NCBI GenBank assembly: GCA_000499405.2
Contig: HG738138.1
Coordinates: 24,209,097-24,273,096, forward strand
Length of the DNA: 64,000 nt
Source: Onchocerca volvulus
Taxonomy: Eukaryota; Nematoda; Chromadorea; Rhabditida; Onchocercidae
Reading direction: 5' to 3'
Shown: positions 1 through 19,500 of the stretch, piece after piece
Position numbering within the stretch: position 1 is the stretch's first letter
How the letters are laid out: the number at the start of each line of letters is the position of its first letter
Position numbers and translations under genes: made by a program
Notes under the pieces: generated by a model
Seen by the model: the letters and a program-made list of their open reading frames with translations, nothing else
The model's database searches: none
What the model was told of the DNA's origin: nothing

Positions 1-1427
1 TAACCTTATTCGTTTGTCGAGTAGATTCTGCGGTAGCAGCACTGTATACTACACCATCGATTTGTTCGATATTCCCTTTACCTACAAAGAAAAACCTAAG
101 GACAAACAGAAAGTTTAGGGTACTTTTTTTTTCCATTGCTTGTTATGCGGCAATCATTTGTTGTCTTGCGAAATATTATTTTCATTTAAACTTTCTACTT
201 CTTTTTTTCGATAATTTGATTAAAGAAAACTAGAAATACATTACAAGATCAAAAAATCTTACCTGTATTAAGTTTGAGAACAAATTCTCGTATTGAGTCA
301 AAGTCTTCCAAATTTAAACGTCTACAATAGATCTCCATATTTTTCGTTGTTATTACTAAGTTTCGTCGAGCTTCAATGCATTTACGATTATTCCTATAAA
401 ATTGTTTGACTAAAAATGTAAACTATCATCTTATTATCTTCACTGATGAATTTCTGGATATCAACACACTTTTTAAATGTTATTAAATAATGGCTTCATT
501 ACCAGATTAATATGAATGTTTTTGATATGATGCCTGAGTCTAAAATTTTAAAAATTCTTGAGGAACATTCTAAAAATATGTAATTTCATTTCATAATTAC
601 ATTACTAAAAATTGACATATAATCGTTACCTACAAGCCATAATTACTTTTGCTCTTCGCATCGCCAATTCTTTAGCTGTTTCTTTGCCAATACCAGATGA
701 AGCACCCACAACAATATACGTTTTATTCGTCAAATCATGGTCAAATTTGTAATCATCTTGTGGTTTGCCATGACTGGAATTAAGCAAATTAACATTTGAA
801 TTAAATTAAATTGAAAAAAAAATATTAGAAAACAATTATCATAACTTCGATTAGGACAACTTAAATAGGATTAAGCAACATATATTTATAGGGGATAAAG
901 CTTATATCGATTGATTAATACTCATTTCCAATTTATAAAATTTTATTTTGAGCATAAAAAAATAATTAAGAAAAAGAACTATCTAAACTTTTCATTCCTA
1001 TCTTTATTCTCGTTTTACATTCAATAGTTCCTATGTAATATTTCAAATGGCTATCATAAGCATTAATAATAACATAATGAATAGAATTAGATAAAATAAA
1101 TAAAATTCTTCATTTGAAATTTTTACTCGAACATTTTTCACTTTTAATATATCTTTCGCATTTATACAATGAAATTTTCCATTAAAATAATCTTTGAAAT
1201 GAAAAATATTTAGAACAACAATATTTCGTCGAAATATTTGAATAACAATTTAATATTTCAATCTTCCCATTTTTAACCTTAACAGGGAAAATATATATAT
1301 ATATTTAAAAAGAAAAAAGAAAAACATACAAATAACTATAGTAAGCTCCACTAACACCTGCACTTGCGGCAAGTACCGCCATCCATCCTTTTGATACCCT
1401 TGTTTTCATCCATTTTGAAGTAAACAT
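1..1427 (-). CDS. Short-chain dehydrogenase/reductase, retinol-dehydrogenase-like (3' part outside window)
   Basis: Exons in transcript order: 1427-1330, 773-630, 393-263, 81-1 (continues past the window edge). All junctions are GT/AG and keep frame. Residues about 14-32 form an N-terminal hydrophobic anchor. A Rossmann nucleotide-binding loop GASSGIG follows at about residues 56-62, then the VIMACRN segment after beta-2 and LNLEDFDSIREF, which matches the D-L-x-S-x-x-S-I-R-x-F block of RDH11-14-type enzymes. The last visible exon carries IDGVVYSA, the counterpart of the family's LxNNAG motif with an unusual Tyr-Ser. The catalytic YxxxK should lie off the window. By family the protein would be a membrane-bound NAD(P)H-dependent oxidoreductase of retinoid, steroid or lipid carbonyls; the substrate cannot be told. 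The start is the first ATG, 8 nt after a splice-acceptor-like sequence. Confidence 0.9.
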
Positions 1428-1435
1428 TAATACTT

Positions 1436-1446
1436 CTACAAAAAAT
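1436..1446 (-). promoter_or_regulatory. Candidate spliced-leader acceptor of the SDR gene
   Basis: On the minus strand a T-run ending in TTTGTAG (AG at 1437-1436) stands 8 nt before the ATG at 1427. The position and the pyrimidine tract fit nematode trans-splicing. A cis intron in the 5'UTR would look the same. Confidence 0.5.
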
Positions 1447-2734
1447 ACTTTGCTAAATTTGAGTATTCAATTTTTCAATTATCTCATTTTTCTAATTTTT
1501 CAGTTCTGACCCAAGCATTGAAATTTGTATAACTTCATCCAAGATGATCAGAAACGATGTTGTAGATAACTAATTTCATCATTTATTCGGAGAACATGAA
1601 GCATTGATGTTCTTCTCAATTCACTTTGTAAAGTAATGAGCAATTAGACTCAAAGCTGTCAATACGTAGATGACAAAACATTTTTTAGGTCTTTTGTAAA
1701 TATCAATTAGCCACCTTCTATCATTTATATTGATCAAATTTTTCAGAAGCAGAACATTAACTTACTTATTTTAATTTAAACAGATGAACATCGCCAGGCA
1801 ATACTGTTTTTTAGGAAAATAAAAAAATAAAAAAAAGCTCAACAGATGAACCAGCAAAAGAGGAAAATAACAATTATAGAAAATAACTGCCCAAATGTAA
1901 ATCAAATCAGTTGAATATGGCATACATAAACATTAACAGGAATTAAATATATTAAGAATGATGGAAAGTTCTTGATATCCAAAGTAATCATGATAATCGC
2001 GTGTTATATATGAACATATTTATTTGTAATTGGGATTTAAAACAAAATGATGTTTATTGATATCTATGAAAATCATCATTTGATAAATATCGCAAGAAAG
2101 GAATAGGGCTTAGAAGATAACTCAATGCTTCAATAACAACCCGAAACAATGATGGAGTTTGCATCCATAAAATTCACATGAACAGATGCAATAATATATG
2201 CAACATTGAATTAAAAAAAAAAAAAAATCCAATATTTGCTTGTAAATTTTTTTTGGTATTAATTGTTCTTATTGATGCTTGGGATCGATGCAGCATTATT
2301 CATCTTAAGTTGATATTTCATTTCCATATTTTGTTCTGCTGATTTTAAGTTTGATGAACGGAGAAAATTAGTTGTCACATATTTTAGCCAGATCCATAAA
2401 CAATAGATAAAACAATAATTATAACCATCAAGATCAATTTACAAATAGGACTTCACAATCGGAAGAAATATAACAACTTTCAGAAATCTTTCTCATGGTT
2501 TCCTCTAAAAATACAATGAGTTCCTTATGAAAAACGCTTTAGGTACAGAAAAATTTTGAAATAAACTCAAAGCTAATGCATTTACTGGATTTTTTGAAAG
2601 ATAAAAATAAAAAATAAGACAAATCTCATTTTCTCGAAAGCTAAAAAGCGAAAAACCATAAAAGCATTTGATCCTACAAAAGTTAATATAAAACCTAAAA
2701 ATATGGCAAAAGGCGTTCTAAAAGTAAATAGTGA
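1447..2734. other. Intergenic, AT-rich
   Basis: About 1.3 kb between the end of the TMED gene and the start of the SDR gene. No open frame with coding character is seen on either strand. It should hold the TMED 3'UTR. Confidence 0.6.
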
Positions 2735-4270
2735 TCAAACGAGTTTTTTAGCTTCAAAGAATCCCTTTAAATGACGCATTTGCCAAGCTCCGGTTAATAA
2801 TAGTACGATTGTTTGTGCAATGGACCACCATAACACTCGTGAATTCGTACTTTCGCTTGTCTGCCGGAAACGTTCTTCCCTTAAATTAATTCATAATTAC
2901 AGATGAAAAAAATCAGAACTATAGACATTGCAACCAGGGCATAAATTAAACCTTTAAAAAGCCTCTTTTAGAAAGCCATTTATGACCGTAATAAAAATAA
3001 ATATATCGAAGATGCAAAACATTGAAAGGATCTCGCTAATCCTCATAATAAAAGCTGATAAACAATTTTTACAGTTACTGTTCTAGAATTTTGAAAGTTA
3101 ATAACGCATACCTGTACCGCTGATAGTTCTGTTCCTTGGAAATCTGATCAACCTGATCAAGTAACTGCCTGACACGAAGTTGTAATTCGTTTAGTTTATC
3201 TTTTGCGGCTACCTAAGATGATTTATCTCGAAGTAAAATAGATTTACGACAAATTAAAAATTAATGATGATTTTTGAGAAATGCAGCATTTAATATTAAG
3301 ACTGCTGTAAGTTGTAGAAAGATCTGCATTATTCTCAGCGACATTCTGATCAAAATATCATAAAATTTAATAATAATATCAAAGAGTTAACATCACTTTC
3401 AAATTGCTACTTTCATTCTTTTTATGAATAACCAAATATTCTTGGCAAATTTAAAATTACCTGCTCGTAATCCTGTGTATGTTCACCAGTCTGAATGTCG
3501 AGATAAACCCGCAGTTGAGCACCACTAAACCAAGAGGATGAATTCGAATATAAACAGATGAAATGCTCACCCGGTGAATGAGAGGTAAATGTAAATCGTC
3601 CTTCACTGGTATATAATTTTGATAAGATAACCTGGAATGTAATAAGTAATAGAAGTTGAAATTTTCCACTTCATTATTTAAATAACCAAACAGCATATTA
3701 TCCAAATATTCAGCATTTGCATTAACCAAAATATAATAATAACCAGAATGGTAAAGAAAAATTTAACAACGGAAAATGTATAAAAATTCGCCAACAATCA
3801 GAATCCTTCCATGCACTAATTAAAAAAAACAAAATCAATTCTTCTAATATTCCTGAGAATCTTTCCGCATTACAGGCATACTGGCATACTTGGAAGCACA
3901 AAATACACTAATCAAATGAACTGGATATCCTTTAAAGACTGATAAAAAAATTTCATCCCGCTGACTAGAAATATTTTCAGTGCTTTTTTCAAACAATTCT
4001 CAAAACGAATCAAATTCATATTCAAATAAAAATCCAAATAAGGAATACCTTATCTTCGGGATCTTTAACTTCAACATGCATTCCGATCTTCGGATACTCA
4101 CCATAACCTTCCGTTTTTGGATCGTATAACATCACCTTGTAATTACCAATTACAGTTGTTTCATCAGGTATCTCCTCGATGAAACATTTTCGCTCAGTTT
4201 CAGCGATATGGAAATACAGCGCGCTTACCGAATTACACAATAAGGTTAGGAGAAATAAAAAGAACGGCAT
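2735..4270 (-). CDS. p24/TMED family transmembrane cargo receptor (TMED4/TMED9-like)
   Basis: Exons: 4270-4049, 3631-3461, 3212-3112, 2879-2735; 639 nt, 212 residues, all phases consistent. Order: signal peptide (about 1-17, ending ...SVSA), then a luminal GOLD domain starting [16 protein letters not shown] with the two conserved cysteines (second in [12 protein letters not shown]). Next come a short coiled coil ([20 protein letters not shown]), a single membrane span beginning VLWWSIAQ, and a tail [12 protein letters not shown]. The tail has the paired Phe for COPII and a C-terminal KKxx for COPI retrieval. The family cycles between ER and Golgi, sorting GPI-anchored and other cargo and shaping COPI/COPII vesicles. 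The length equals the family norm. KKLV plus the [17 protein letters not shown] start point to the alpha-p24 (TMED4/9) group. Confidence 0.96.
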
Positions 4271-4277
4271 TTACTAA

Positions 4278-4290
4278 CTGCAAAAATAGA
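4278..4290 (-). promoter_or_regulatory. Candidate spliced-leader acceptor of the TMED gene
   Basis: The minus strand reads CTATTTTTGCAG, ending 7 nt before the ATG at 4270. This is a near-ideal nematode acceptor with no visible 5'UTR exon upstream, so trans-splicing is the simpler reading. Confidence 0.55.
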
Positions 4291-6486
4291 AATTTTATCA
4301 TGGAATGATAAATTGAAATATCAAATTCAAATATCGAAAAACTTCCAATCAAATCGGAAGAGTTTTCGCAAAAAACTAAGGTAATGAGTTAATATCTAAT
4401 TACTGCTGCACATAAAGAACTTGTAGCTACATAAAATGATATCTGTTAACTTAAGGACGGTCCCTTATACGAACATCACCTATCCATGATATAACTTATA
4501 GATTTTAAATAATTCTGAATCCCGAGTACTTTCACAATCTTTAGCTTATTTTAGGTAAGCCTGAATTACAGAGAATTCACGGATCTCTCTATACCATATA
4601 AGTAATTAGAATCAACTAGTGGATTATCTTGCTGCTTCTAAATAGTAAATATCATCGCCAACTTGAGCAATCTCAACAAATATCATTATAAAGCTTATTA
4701 CGGTAATGTGACATTTAATAACACATACGGCAACACTAGAAACAATATCTCAATGAAAGAAAATTTTATCTTTCTATTTAAAATTGCAACAAAATCATAA
4801 TTTATATTAATATATTAAGCATTTAAAATAACTATGAGAAGTTTAACATGAGAATTATTCTTTCATATGCGAAAATCAATCTGAGCTTGTTAAATAAAAA
4901 GAAAATTAAAATTTAAAATTAGTTCCTATTTACATAATAATGGCCATAATTTCAGAACATATATTTGTTTTTAGGCAAAGTAATATTAACATTGGCTTTT
5001 AAATCTTGCTTCACATGCTTTCATAACCTGGGTGAATCATTAGAGTATTCACTAATCTTTCTATAAATAGGAACCAATTCTTATAAAAAAAATGCCAAGC
5101 AATTTAACATAAATGAATTTTAGATTAATTCTTAAGTAAATTCACAAAATTAATCTCAAAAGTAGTAGAGCAAATTGATGCATTGCACACTGATTTATTA
5201 AAATTAAATTTTTCTACTCGGAGCGTAACGTTATGCATAAAGAACACAGAACTGGCTATGAAGAATACATTGAAAAAAATCTAATAAGCATAAGACTAGA
5301 AAAGAGATAAAAACATGTCTGATGGAAGAAAATATAAATGTGAGCAAATAAGCAAAATTAAAGATGCACATAGTTTAAAGCTTTCGATAATTGGCAGAAA
5401 GAAAATTAAAACTTCAAAAAAAAAAAAAAAAAAAAAAAAGAAAAATATCAGAAAAGGAGAACTGGTGAGCAATTTCAGTAATTTGCTATCTGTCCTTCCA
5501 AATGGATTCAATTTCCCAGTTTTGTTTTTTTCCCCCCAACTGTCTGATATAACTTTCAGTACTGATATGGTCAATCTAAATGAAATAAGAGTTATCAAAA
5601 AATATAAGGCCCAATTCTTCAGAAAACATCCAGAAAACTTCTAATGAAGATGAAATGGAACTTCTAGCTTCTCACAATCTCCAAATCAATTTACGATTGC
5701 CAATCTATTTCGATTAAAAATAGTTTAATTTTCCTGGAAAAAAAGACAAAAACATTCCTCACTTTTGTTTTTTGACTTAATAAAAAGCACAAAATTCGCA
5801 AAACATTCATTTCGAAGGAAGATGAAACAATAATCAAAATTTTGGAAAAAATATAATATGATCCAATGCTGATTACTTTCACATCTGCTACATAATTAAG
5901 TTTTTAAGAACAGTAAATCATATAAATTAAATAAAAGAACATGAAATTCTCACCGAAATTCGATATCCTCCGTACTTTGAAATATGCTTATTTTGCAAAT
6001 ATTTGAACAAATGGAAATTGATGAACTAAAAGTAAAATATGACATAAGAAGTAATTCAGATTTGCAGTTTCCTAAAAAAAGAAATTAAACAATACCAGAA
6101 CTTCAAAATTATATAGGAAGACAGCAATTGAACTAAGCGGAATAGCAACAAACTATATATTTTTTCCAAATTTCAGATGAATCAGAAGACATCTCAACAT
6201 GTTTCTAGTAAAGATTAAACGATTTAGATTGGCGACAATCTAAATATCGAATGGAATCGAAATCTTAACTATATTTCGGAACAAATTAACAACAGAAAAT
6301 AAAAAGTTTAATATAATGTACAAAAACTGTTTGTTATTCACTGGTCTTTCAAATACCAGTATTAAACGAAAGCAAGAATGGGGAATATGGCACTTTGTTT
6401 TTCAACAAAATTTGAAAACAGATTCAATAAAATTTATATTTTCACCAGAAATTTTAGCGCAATATTTATATTGCACAAACATTAAA
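4291..6486. other. Intergenic, AT-rich
   Basis: About 2.2 kb between the GalNAc-transferase stop and the TMED start. It contains a long poly-A run near 5408-5428. The short open frames across it are low-complexity lysine or phenylalanine runs and do not look coded. No RNA gene was seen. Confidence 0.6.
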
Positions 6487-12141
<5,655 letters not shown>

Positions 12142-12152
12142 TACTAGTCAAT

Positions 12153-12162
12153 CTATAGAAAT
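12153..12162 (-). promoter_or_regulatory. Candidate spliced-leader acceptor of the GalNAc-transferase gene
   Basis: The minus strand reads TTTCTATAG, ending 11 nt before the ATG at 12141; a second AG (GACTAG) lies closer. Either could take a spliced leader. Confidence 0.4.
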
Positions 12163-14822
12163 TTGTGCATCTTTTTAATGTAAGTGGCGCAGTGATATGT
12201 GTTAAGTATGATAAGATAATACCAGTTAATAAGTTATAACCCAGAAAGCAACAGCATAGCGTCCTAACTTATAAATAATTCTCAGTATCATTAGCTTCGA
12301 GCTTACAATTAATATTCAAGTTATTTCTATTTGTATTGGACCATATTTTAATAAATATTTTTTTAGTTACATATCTTTCGATCCTATGGATTTGGTTATT
12401 AAAGTTTCAAAAAAAAGTAAATTCAAGAAAGCATATTGTGATCTCATGTATGCTGAAAGAAATGAAATTGGGAACGTCGTGAAAAAATGAAATTATCACG
12501 AGTAATGGCAATTTCATATTTGAACATCAATTTAAACTAACTATTTCAACTTCAAGCTTGGTTTTTTATACACATACAAAAAGTTAAGAATAAAATTTCT
12601 CTTATGCATATAGCACTTTCAAAAAAGTTATCCAAAAACTATAAAAAAAAAACTTATAAACTACGACTTTACTGCCATAATATATAAAAAAAAAACAAAA
12701 AAAAAAACTGTGAGATCTCTGAAAACAAGTGAAATAAGTTTCCAAAAGTATCTATTCATTTCCAACGATTCTATAGCTTGGTGTTATTTGGATTTATAAA
12801 GAGTCTACTCGTAACTACAGTATATCCCAAAATGCTAATTATTAAAATAAAATTGGTAAAAAATATGCAGACAGATTAATACAGTTGACCAAAATCACCA
12901 TCGGCAGTAAAAGTGTAATTTTTACCAGTAATGAAAACTATACCCAAGATGGTTTCGAGACGAAACTATGCAATCAATTCGAACTAAAAAATCGACTTCT
13001 TTCCGGTCGGTTCATTGCAACCAGCTGGCATGCGGAACGTTTTGTTGAGTTTGTTTAACTGAAATCAGATCATAGACTGTATTACATCCATTCTAAACTA
13101 TCTGGAGACTGCAGAGTAGATGAATAAGAAAATACAACAGATTATCCTTTATCAGTTTAAATATTCCTGAGTATTTCTCGGCATTATTTCTCAAAATGAG
13201 TGAAGTACCATAATCTCAGTGTGTTCTTCTCAACTAGCAGTCTTTTCGGGAATCTAGCCAGTAGTATAAACGTAATGAAAAATTCAGAACGATCAATTAA
13301 TGCAGAGCTTTCATGATATACCAAAATACTGATGTGAATGATAAAAGAAAAAAGAAAAGGATCAATAGCTAAAACGGCATAGAAGCCAAAAATTGAGATA
13401 GCAGGTGTTTCCAACTAGTGAAAGACTGGCATAAAAGAATTAACGTGAAAATAAAGCTAACGCTTATCTGCCACGTGTCATACTAGTGCTAAAGATGATA
13501 GCAGTGTCAACTGTAAGCAAGAAATCAGTGTATCCATCATTACTATTGAAATATCTACAGGTAATAAATACTTGGCCACATTAATAGCTATTAGCGTTAC
13601 TATCAAACACATGTCACAAGTCATGTCACGTAATATCTCAATCATCAATAAAACTTCTCGATCACTTGGCACAACTTAATTGCATCAACATTACAGTGCG
13701 AACTTTGCAAATCTGAAAATTAACAATGCCAATATGAAAATTTTACGTTCTACGATTGTTCCGTCATTTTCGAAACTGAATCTTCGTAATATGTGGGGAA
13801 ATGTGCCGTGATGAATGAAAGAATGATGGAATGGGCGGTTTGATGGACTAAATGCCGAATTCATTGTTTACTTGATTAGTGATCGGATATCGTTACTTAT
13901 TCGGCCAGTAATATCAATTTCAACTATTCCTCGATGCTTGAGAAATATCATTTCTCGTCCTTGTCCACAGTCCTTTTCTTGTCCTTCGCATGAATGTAGT
14001 CATTTTTCATTGTTTCAATAATATTTGATATTTGGTAGTTAAATATTTGATGAAAGAATGATAGCAATGCAAGATTATAATCAATAAGGGAATCTCTGTT
14101 ATAAATTTATACATGTTGAATATTACTGAGAATTCAGTCCTACTTAATTACTGCTTTAAATTTTTTATACGAGACATATCTTCCTGTCTCCTTTCTTTGG
14201 CCACATTTTAGAAAGTCGCACATGCCTAAAAACTGGATGAATGTCACCAAAATGTATCCCTTATGCTCTGGAGCCATTTCTCATCTTGTCATTTTCATCA
14301 TATTTGCTTCACAACTCTCTTCTTGTATTAACTGATCAAATGTTCTTTCCTTCTTGTGAACAAAAATTGAAATGTGGTTGTCCTTTGAATATAATCGAGC
14401 AGCATGTCTTGTAGAGAGAACGACACGAATATATCACTCATTGAGGAACATTTTTGTTTTCTTAAAGTTACAAGTTAGTGCAAAAAAGTTGGAGATGTAT
14501 CAAAGAAGGTGAGATTGAAAAAATGTGACGGATGTGAGGTGTACGAAAAGATGTGAGCCTAAGGTACGAGAACATATATGATACAAAGGTTCGAAAAGAT
14601 ATGGGATATATAAAGTTAATTAAACTTGAAGTGTTTCGGTAATTTCTATAATCGATTGATATATCTAATAGGAAAAATTGACCTGTGTAACTATTAATGA
14701 ATAATGTTGACATAAAAAATCAATTTCTCCCTCACATTCGATTGAAGATAATTTTATTAAGAAGGAAAGAAATAAAACAAATAAGAGGAAAATTCTTTCC
14801 GGATAGATTTCGGATAGGAAGG

Positions 14823-14848
14823 ATATATATATATATATATATATATAT
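14823..14848. repeat. (TA)n microsatellite
   Basis: About 13 uninterrupted TA dinucleotides in an intergenic region. Confidence 0.9.
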
Positions 14849-15870
14849 CATCAAACGATTTTTAAAGGAAAATTCCATTTTTTTTTTCGCAAATTTTTTC
14901 TCGGTTATTTAAAAAAAATGAAAAAAAAGTATGTGTATTCAGCTGTTCAAGTCTTTCGAAATGTAGAAATTCCAAAGCTAAAAAACTAGTTGCAGCCATT
15001 CTGATCATTTGATATATATTAATATCAATATATATATAAATATAAGTACCTACGTCATTATAAATATCACATAAAAACGAACAAAGCAGTTTCGAAAAAA
15101 AACTTTTAGAAAATAATCTTCCCAAAGGGAAAACTATTGAAATTCAATTTTTTTTTTCCATGAATTAATGAAAAATCCGAATTATTTTGTAAGACAATTC
15201 TAAACATAAATTCAACTAGGAATTTTTTAATCGCAACAATAACGATATAATCTAAAGAACTGAAATTATCGTCTTCATTAGCATAGACTTGATCTTCGGT
15301 AGACCTTCTTTAAAGGATTTAAATACATCCATTCCGAAATAATTGGCCTCAATGAAAACGATTTCTTTATTTTCTGTCACCATTTCTTCATTCTAAGAAA
15401 GGATAATTTGCACAAACTTTCCCAGAAACATTCTTATTAAACGTACGCCTTAAAATCGAAGCTACAAAATCTTACCAGAAACAAATTTGTTACTAGTACT
15501 TGTAGCTGTTGACACATCTATATCCGAACTTATCAATTCTTCTCTAGATAAACCACGAAATCATGGCCTGAGATCTCAGTGATTTTTTGTAGGGAACTTT
15601 GTGTATTATATCAAAAGTCAAGTTTTTGCAAAATTTTTAATTGAATTTTAAAATCGTCTTTTGTTTTTCTTCTTCTTCAAACAATGCACTGAACTATTTC
15701 TATTTTTGAAATAGTGACCCCTAGTTCAAGCATTCCCATTTGCAATGAAGTTCAGGTATGCCATTTTTTTTCATAATTCCTGAAAATTATTCAGGAAAAT
15801 GCGGTGTTTGTGTTTTTGAATAACAAATAAGACTATTATTGACATTATTTTGTGTTTGCATTTTTTTTTC

Positions 15871-15911
15871 GAAAAGTTCTACAGATCAATTTGTGTTCTG
15901 TAGAACTTTTC
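15871..15911. repeat. Perfect 14-bp inverted repeat (hairpin)
   Basis: Arms GAAAAGTTCTACAG (15871-15884) and CTGTAGAACTTTTC (15898-15911) are exact complements around a 13-nt loop. No gene is adjacent and no function is apparent. Confidence 0.85.
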
Positions 15912-16266
15912 ATTTCCCGAATATTATAACTATTACTGGCCAAAATATAATGCCAATGTACATTCAGATTATTTAGCCACTTATGTTCATTTTTCATTTT
16001 TGAAATCAATGTTTAATGGAAGTGTTTCTTTTTTTTAGTACAGGAAAAAATTCTCCTTCAGTGATTTGAAGCATGAAGGAGTTCAGAATTCTGATTCGAA
16101 CTCAACTATTCAACAATTGACTGATTCAAATAGCAATAAAAGAGCTATTCAATTTGCACTTTTTTCATTAGGCACTAAAAGAACAGCAATATGCAATGCA
16201 TATCGCTTCAAATTTGAATCGCAATACTACATAATCAGATAGTTTCGACAGTTCTTGCGACCTTCC

Positions 16267-16355
16267 AATATAAGTAAATTTTATTTAAAAAAAAAGATAT
16301 AAAACAAGTGAATATAAGTAAATTTTATTTTTAAAAAAAAGATATAAAACAAGTG
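16267..16355. repeat. 44/45-bp tandem duplication just beyond the cpsf-3 stop
   Basis: Two copies (16267-16310 and 16311-16355) differ only by a short T/A length change. They lie about 160 bp downstream of the cpsf-3 stop codon on its strand, so they may sit in its 3'UTR or just past it. Confidence 0.9.
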
Positions 16356-16515
16356 AACAAGTTCAATATTCTTTGTCTTCAACAATAATTAGCAATATCA
16401 CTTTTCATTATCTCGACAGTCTGGAAATTGATGATGGATTTTCTCTTTCTCCTTCCATCGCACAGATAGTTTCCACTCATTCATCATGAAAGACATAAAT
16501 CTTTTCAACGAATAA

Positions 16516-19500
16516 TTATTTCGCGACAGTCAAAGTGCAAACCGGCAAAAGGGAATTCATCATTTTCTGGCATACAGAAGAGATCAAATGATGCAATAAC
16601 TGATCGGTACATGTAATATGCATCGTATCCAGGTCTATTTTAGCTTCTTTTCCATCTACCTTCAATTCAATTGTATTACCGGTATTCCGGATAATTGCTT
16701 CGTCACCGCAAAGTTCACTCAATGTCTTCATTAAACATTCTATTTCATTGGGTTTTACATTCCACTTTGCAAGATCTGAAATGTGCAAATCATAGGAAAA
16801 AAACGGAAGTTTTAGTTATCTTTGTAAATGTCTGAATAAAAAAAAAAATCAAGAAAAAAGAACGTAAACGAGATCAATATATTGTTAGCTTTTGTTTACA
16901 AGCTTTGTGAAAGACAAGGGCTTTAATGATCGAGTAATATTAATAATTGAGACAAGAAAGTGCGAAGACATATAAACTGAACTCAACTATCATGGTAATA
17001 TATCATAGCTTCAAAATAATTATATTAAATAAATTCTGATTCTGATCATATGAAAAGCAATGTACAAAAACGATAAGAAATCCATCCAATTTTTTAACCG
17101 ATTCTTTTGTCATACATAGCAATCGTTTACTATGGGTAAAAATTTTAATAAATGGAAAACAAAATTGATTTGATCAGGAAAAGCCTAAGCACATTCATAA
17201 ACCTACTTTTATCAGGCACCGGATTAGTCTGAGCATGCAAAATTGCGGCCAGAGTTGCATCAGCAAACATATCGCTTACTGGATTCGATGTCCACTCAAT
17301 AATAGCGACATGTTGCGAATAATAAACTAACACATGAATCCGTTCCTGTCAAAATATGAACATGCTCACTGATTGTACGATATAATGAGTAAATGCTTTC
17401 AACTTTTACACTTATAAGTGTATTTTTCAGTCAGCCAAATTAATGATAGTGCTTCCTCCTATCAATAACTAATTATTTTAAAATTTCTACACTTATAAGT
17501 GTAAAAATTTTTAAATAATTAATTTTCTTTTCATATGAAACCAAATGCAATTATGGAGATTTGGAAGTCAAATTTATAGATAGTAAAAAAACTTATTTTT
17601 ATCAAAATTGTCATCTCTTCTTTAAAGATGCGTAAATCCTAGATGTTTATGAGAAATACATGTTTAGCAAATGATAAGGTGATTTCTATTACATAATAAA
17701 ATATACTAACATCAAACAATTTGATAGAATGAGTCGGATCAGAAGTATCTTTGGAATCAATTTCATCAAAGCACACATCACCAGCTACTTGTTGCAAATT
17801 ATGAAGCAGTAATGTGATCGTACCACTGTAGAAAACACTCTCTCGTTGTGTCAGGATACTACTTGACAAATCCGTATACGCTGCAGATGTGAAGAAATCC
17901 AACATAAGAAAGTTACAGCATTACTTTCCAGCAAAAAAAGCTGGATATTATTTATTAGGTATTTAAGTTGCTATTGTATTATTACATTAAAACAAACATC
18001 ATGACAGTTGGAGAGTCAATTACAAATAAGAGCAGCCGGAACAGCTTAATATTTTGACTTTCAGCCCAAATTTGTTTCAGAAATCAGAATAGAAATCACC
18101 CAAGAACAGTCAACAGATTGTAGCTTGCAAATATTTCCATTTTGCATTTCTTCTACGCATAACATTAAATCTTGACTACTAGGAAAAAATTTTCAGAAAA
18201 AGTAGGGAAAAATAAAGCATAAAAATACCACTAAGATCATCAGCATGCATTAAGTGATAATTAAAATTTCGTCGAATCAAGACACCGCTCAAAATTTGCC
18301 CATCTCTTGGTGGTGACATCGCCATTTTTCCAACAACCTTGAAATTAATCGAAAAATACTGATTTATTAAACATTAATTTTTAATATGACCTTAGCATTA
18401 CGTTTTAGCTGGTTTAGTAAACCAAAAATTTTAGTTTAGTTGGAACGATTTAAAATGTGACGTAGATAAGTTTTAGAAACAAATAAATATCTTGCATTTG
18501 AAATAATCGGACTAAAACATTAACGCTATATTTGCGAAGTATGTACTCTATTTTGGAAAATGAATTCAAGAAAGATGTACCTTTGCAGTTTTTTCTCCTC
18601 TAAAATGCAATTCGACTGATTCAGTATTTCGAGGATTATATACCTGCAAAAGTTTACTGGAATTTCCATAATGAAAGCAAATTCAAAAAGATCCGGATCA
18701 AAACAGAAATCTTAATAAAATTTTGTCCTAAATCTCATTTAAATGAAATTTTTGATGGATTCAAAAATGCATGTCTTACTGCCTTCAGTTACATTATCAA
18801 TGCTTTCCCCAACAGTTGCAAGTATTGCAAGCAAAAGATTTTTGATTATAAGATTTTGCAATATCAAACAAAAAAGAAAAACACTGGAATTTACCTCGAT
18901 GTGAAAATCGGATTCATCTTCATACTGCCTTATAATTGCTGCTTTCAAACGATTCATTTCATTCATTTCTCCATGCACTAGTACAAGATGTGGCGGACGA
19001 AGAGCACGAATGAAATCCGATGTTTGGGTATAGTCTGTGTGGGCCGAAAAACTAATATAAGCGACCTGTAAGAATTATAATTCATCAATTTTTATTTCTT
19101 TTTCTTGATGAAAAAGTACATTTGAAAATGAAAACGCCATTCCGGAACTTCAAGTAAAAAAAGAAAAAAAAAACTTTTCTTTTATCCCAGAAACTTGCTT
19201 ACTGTTTCATGAAGATCTTTACAATACTTATCTTATTTCCATCTTTTATGCCCAGAAGGAAAGCTAAATATAACTTGTAAAAAACATTTTTATGATTACT
19301 TTGTTGATATTTGTGTACTTCAAAAGTATCAAAACCAAATTATTGAGTTTATAACATTTAAAAAACCTATAAAAAAGTGTTTTTTTTTTTCATAAACTCA
19401 TTTGATAAATCCTGAAATCATTGAAAAAAAAAAAAAAAAAAAAAATTACTTGCAATCGCATAGCCAACTTTTGTCCGTTCAATGCAACAATTTCCTCTGG

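Larger units (their letters stand above)
12163..16266. other. Intergenic, AT-rich, with microsatellite and small inverted repeats
   Basis: About 4 kb with no coding region I can support. It holds a (TA)n tract at 14823-14848, further TA-rich sequence near 15013-15046 and a 14-bp-stem hairpin at 15871-15911. The promoter of the minus-strand GalNAc-transferase gene should lie at its left end. Confidence 0.55.

Noticed and set aside
5315..5644. 109-codon frame with a long lysine run
   Set aside because: Driven by a poly-A tract of over 20 bases; codon use on both sides is random AT-rich sequence.
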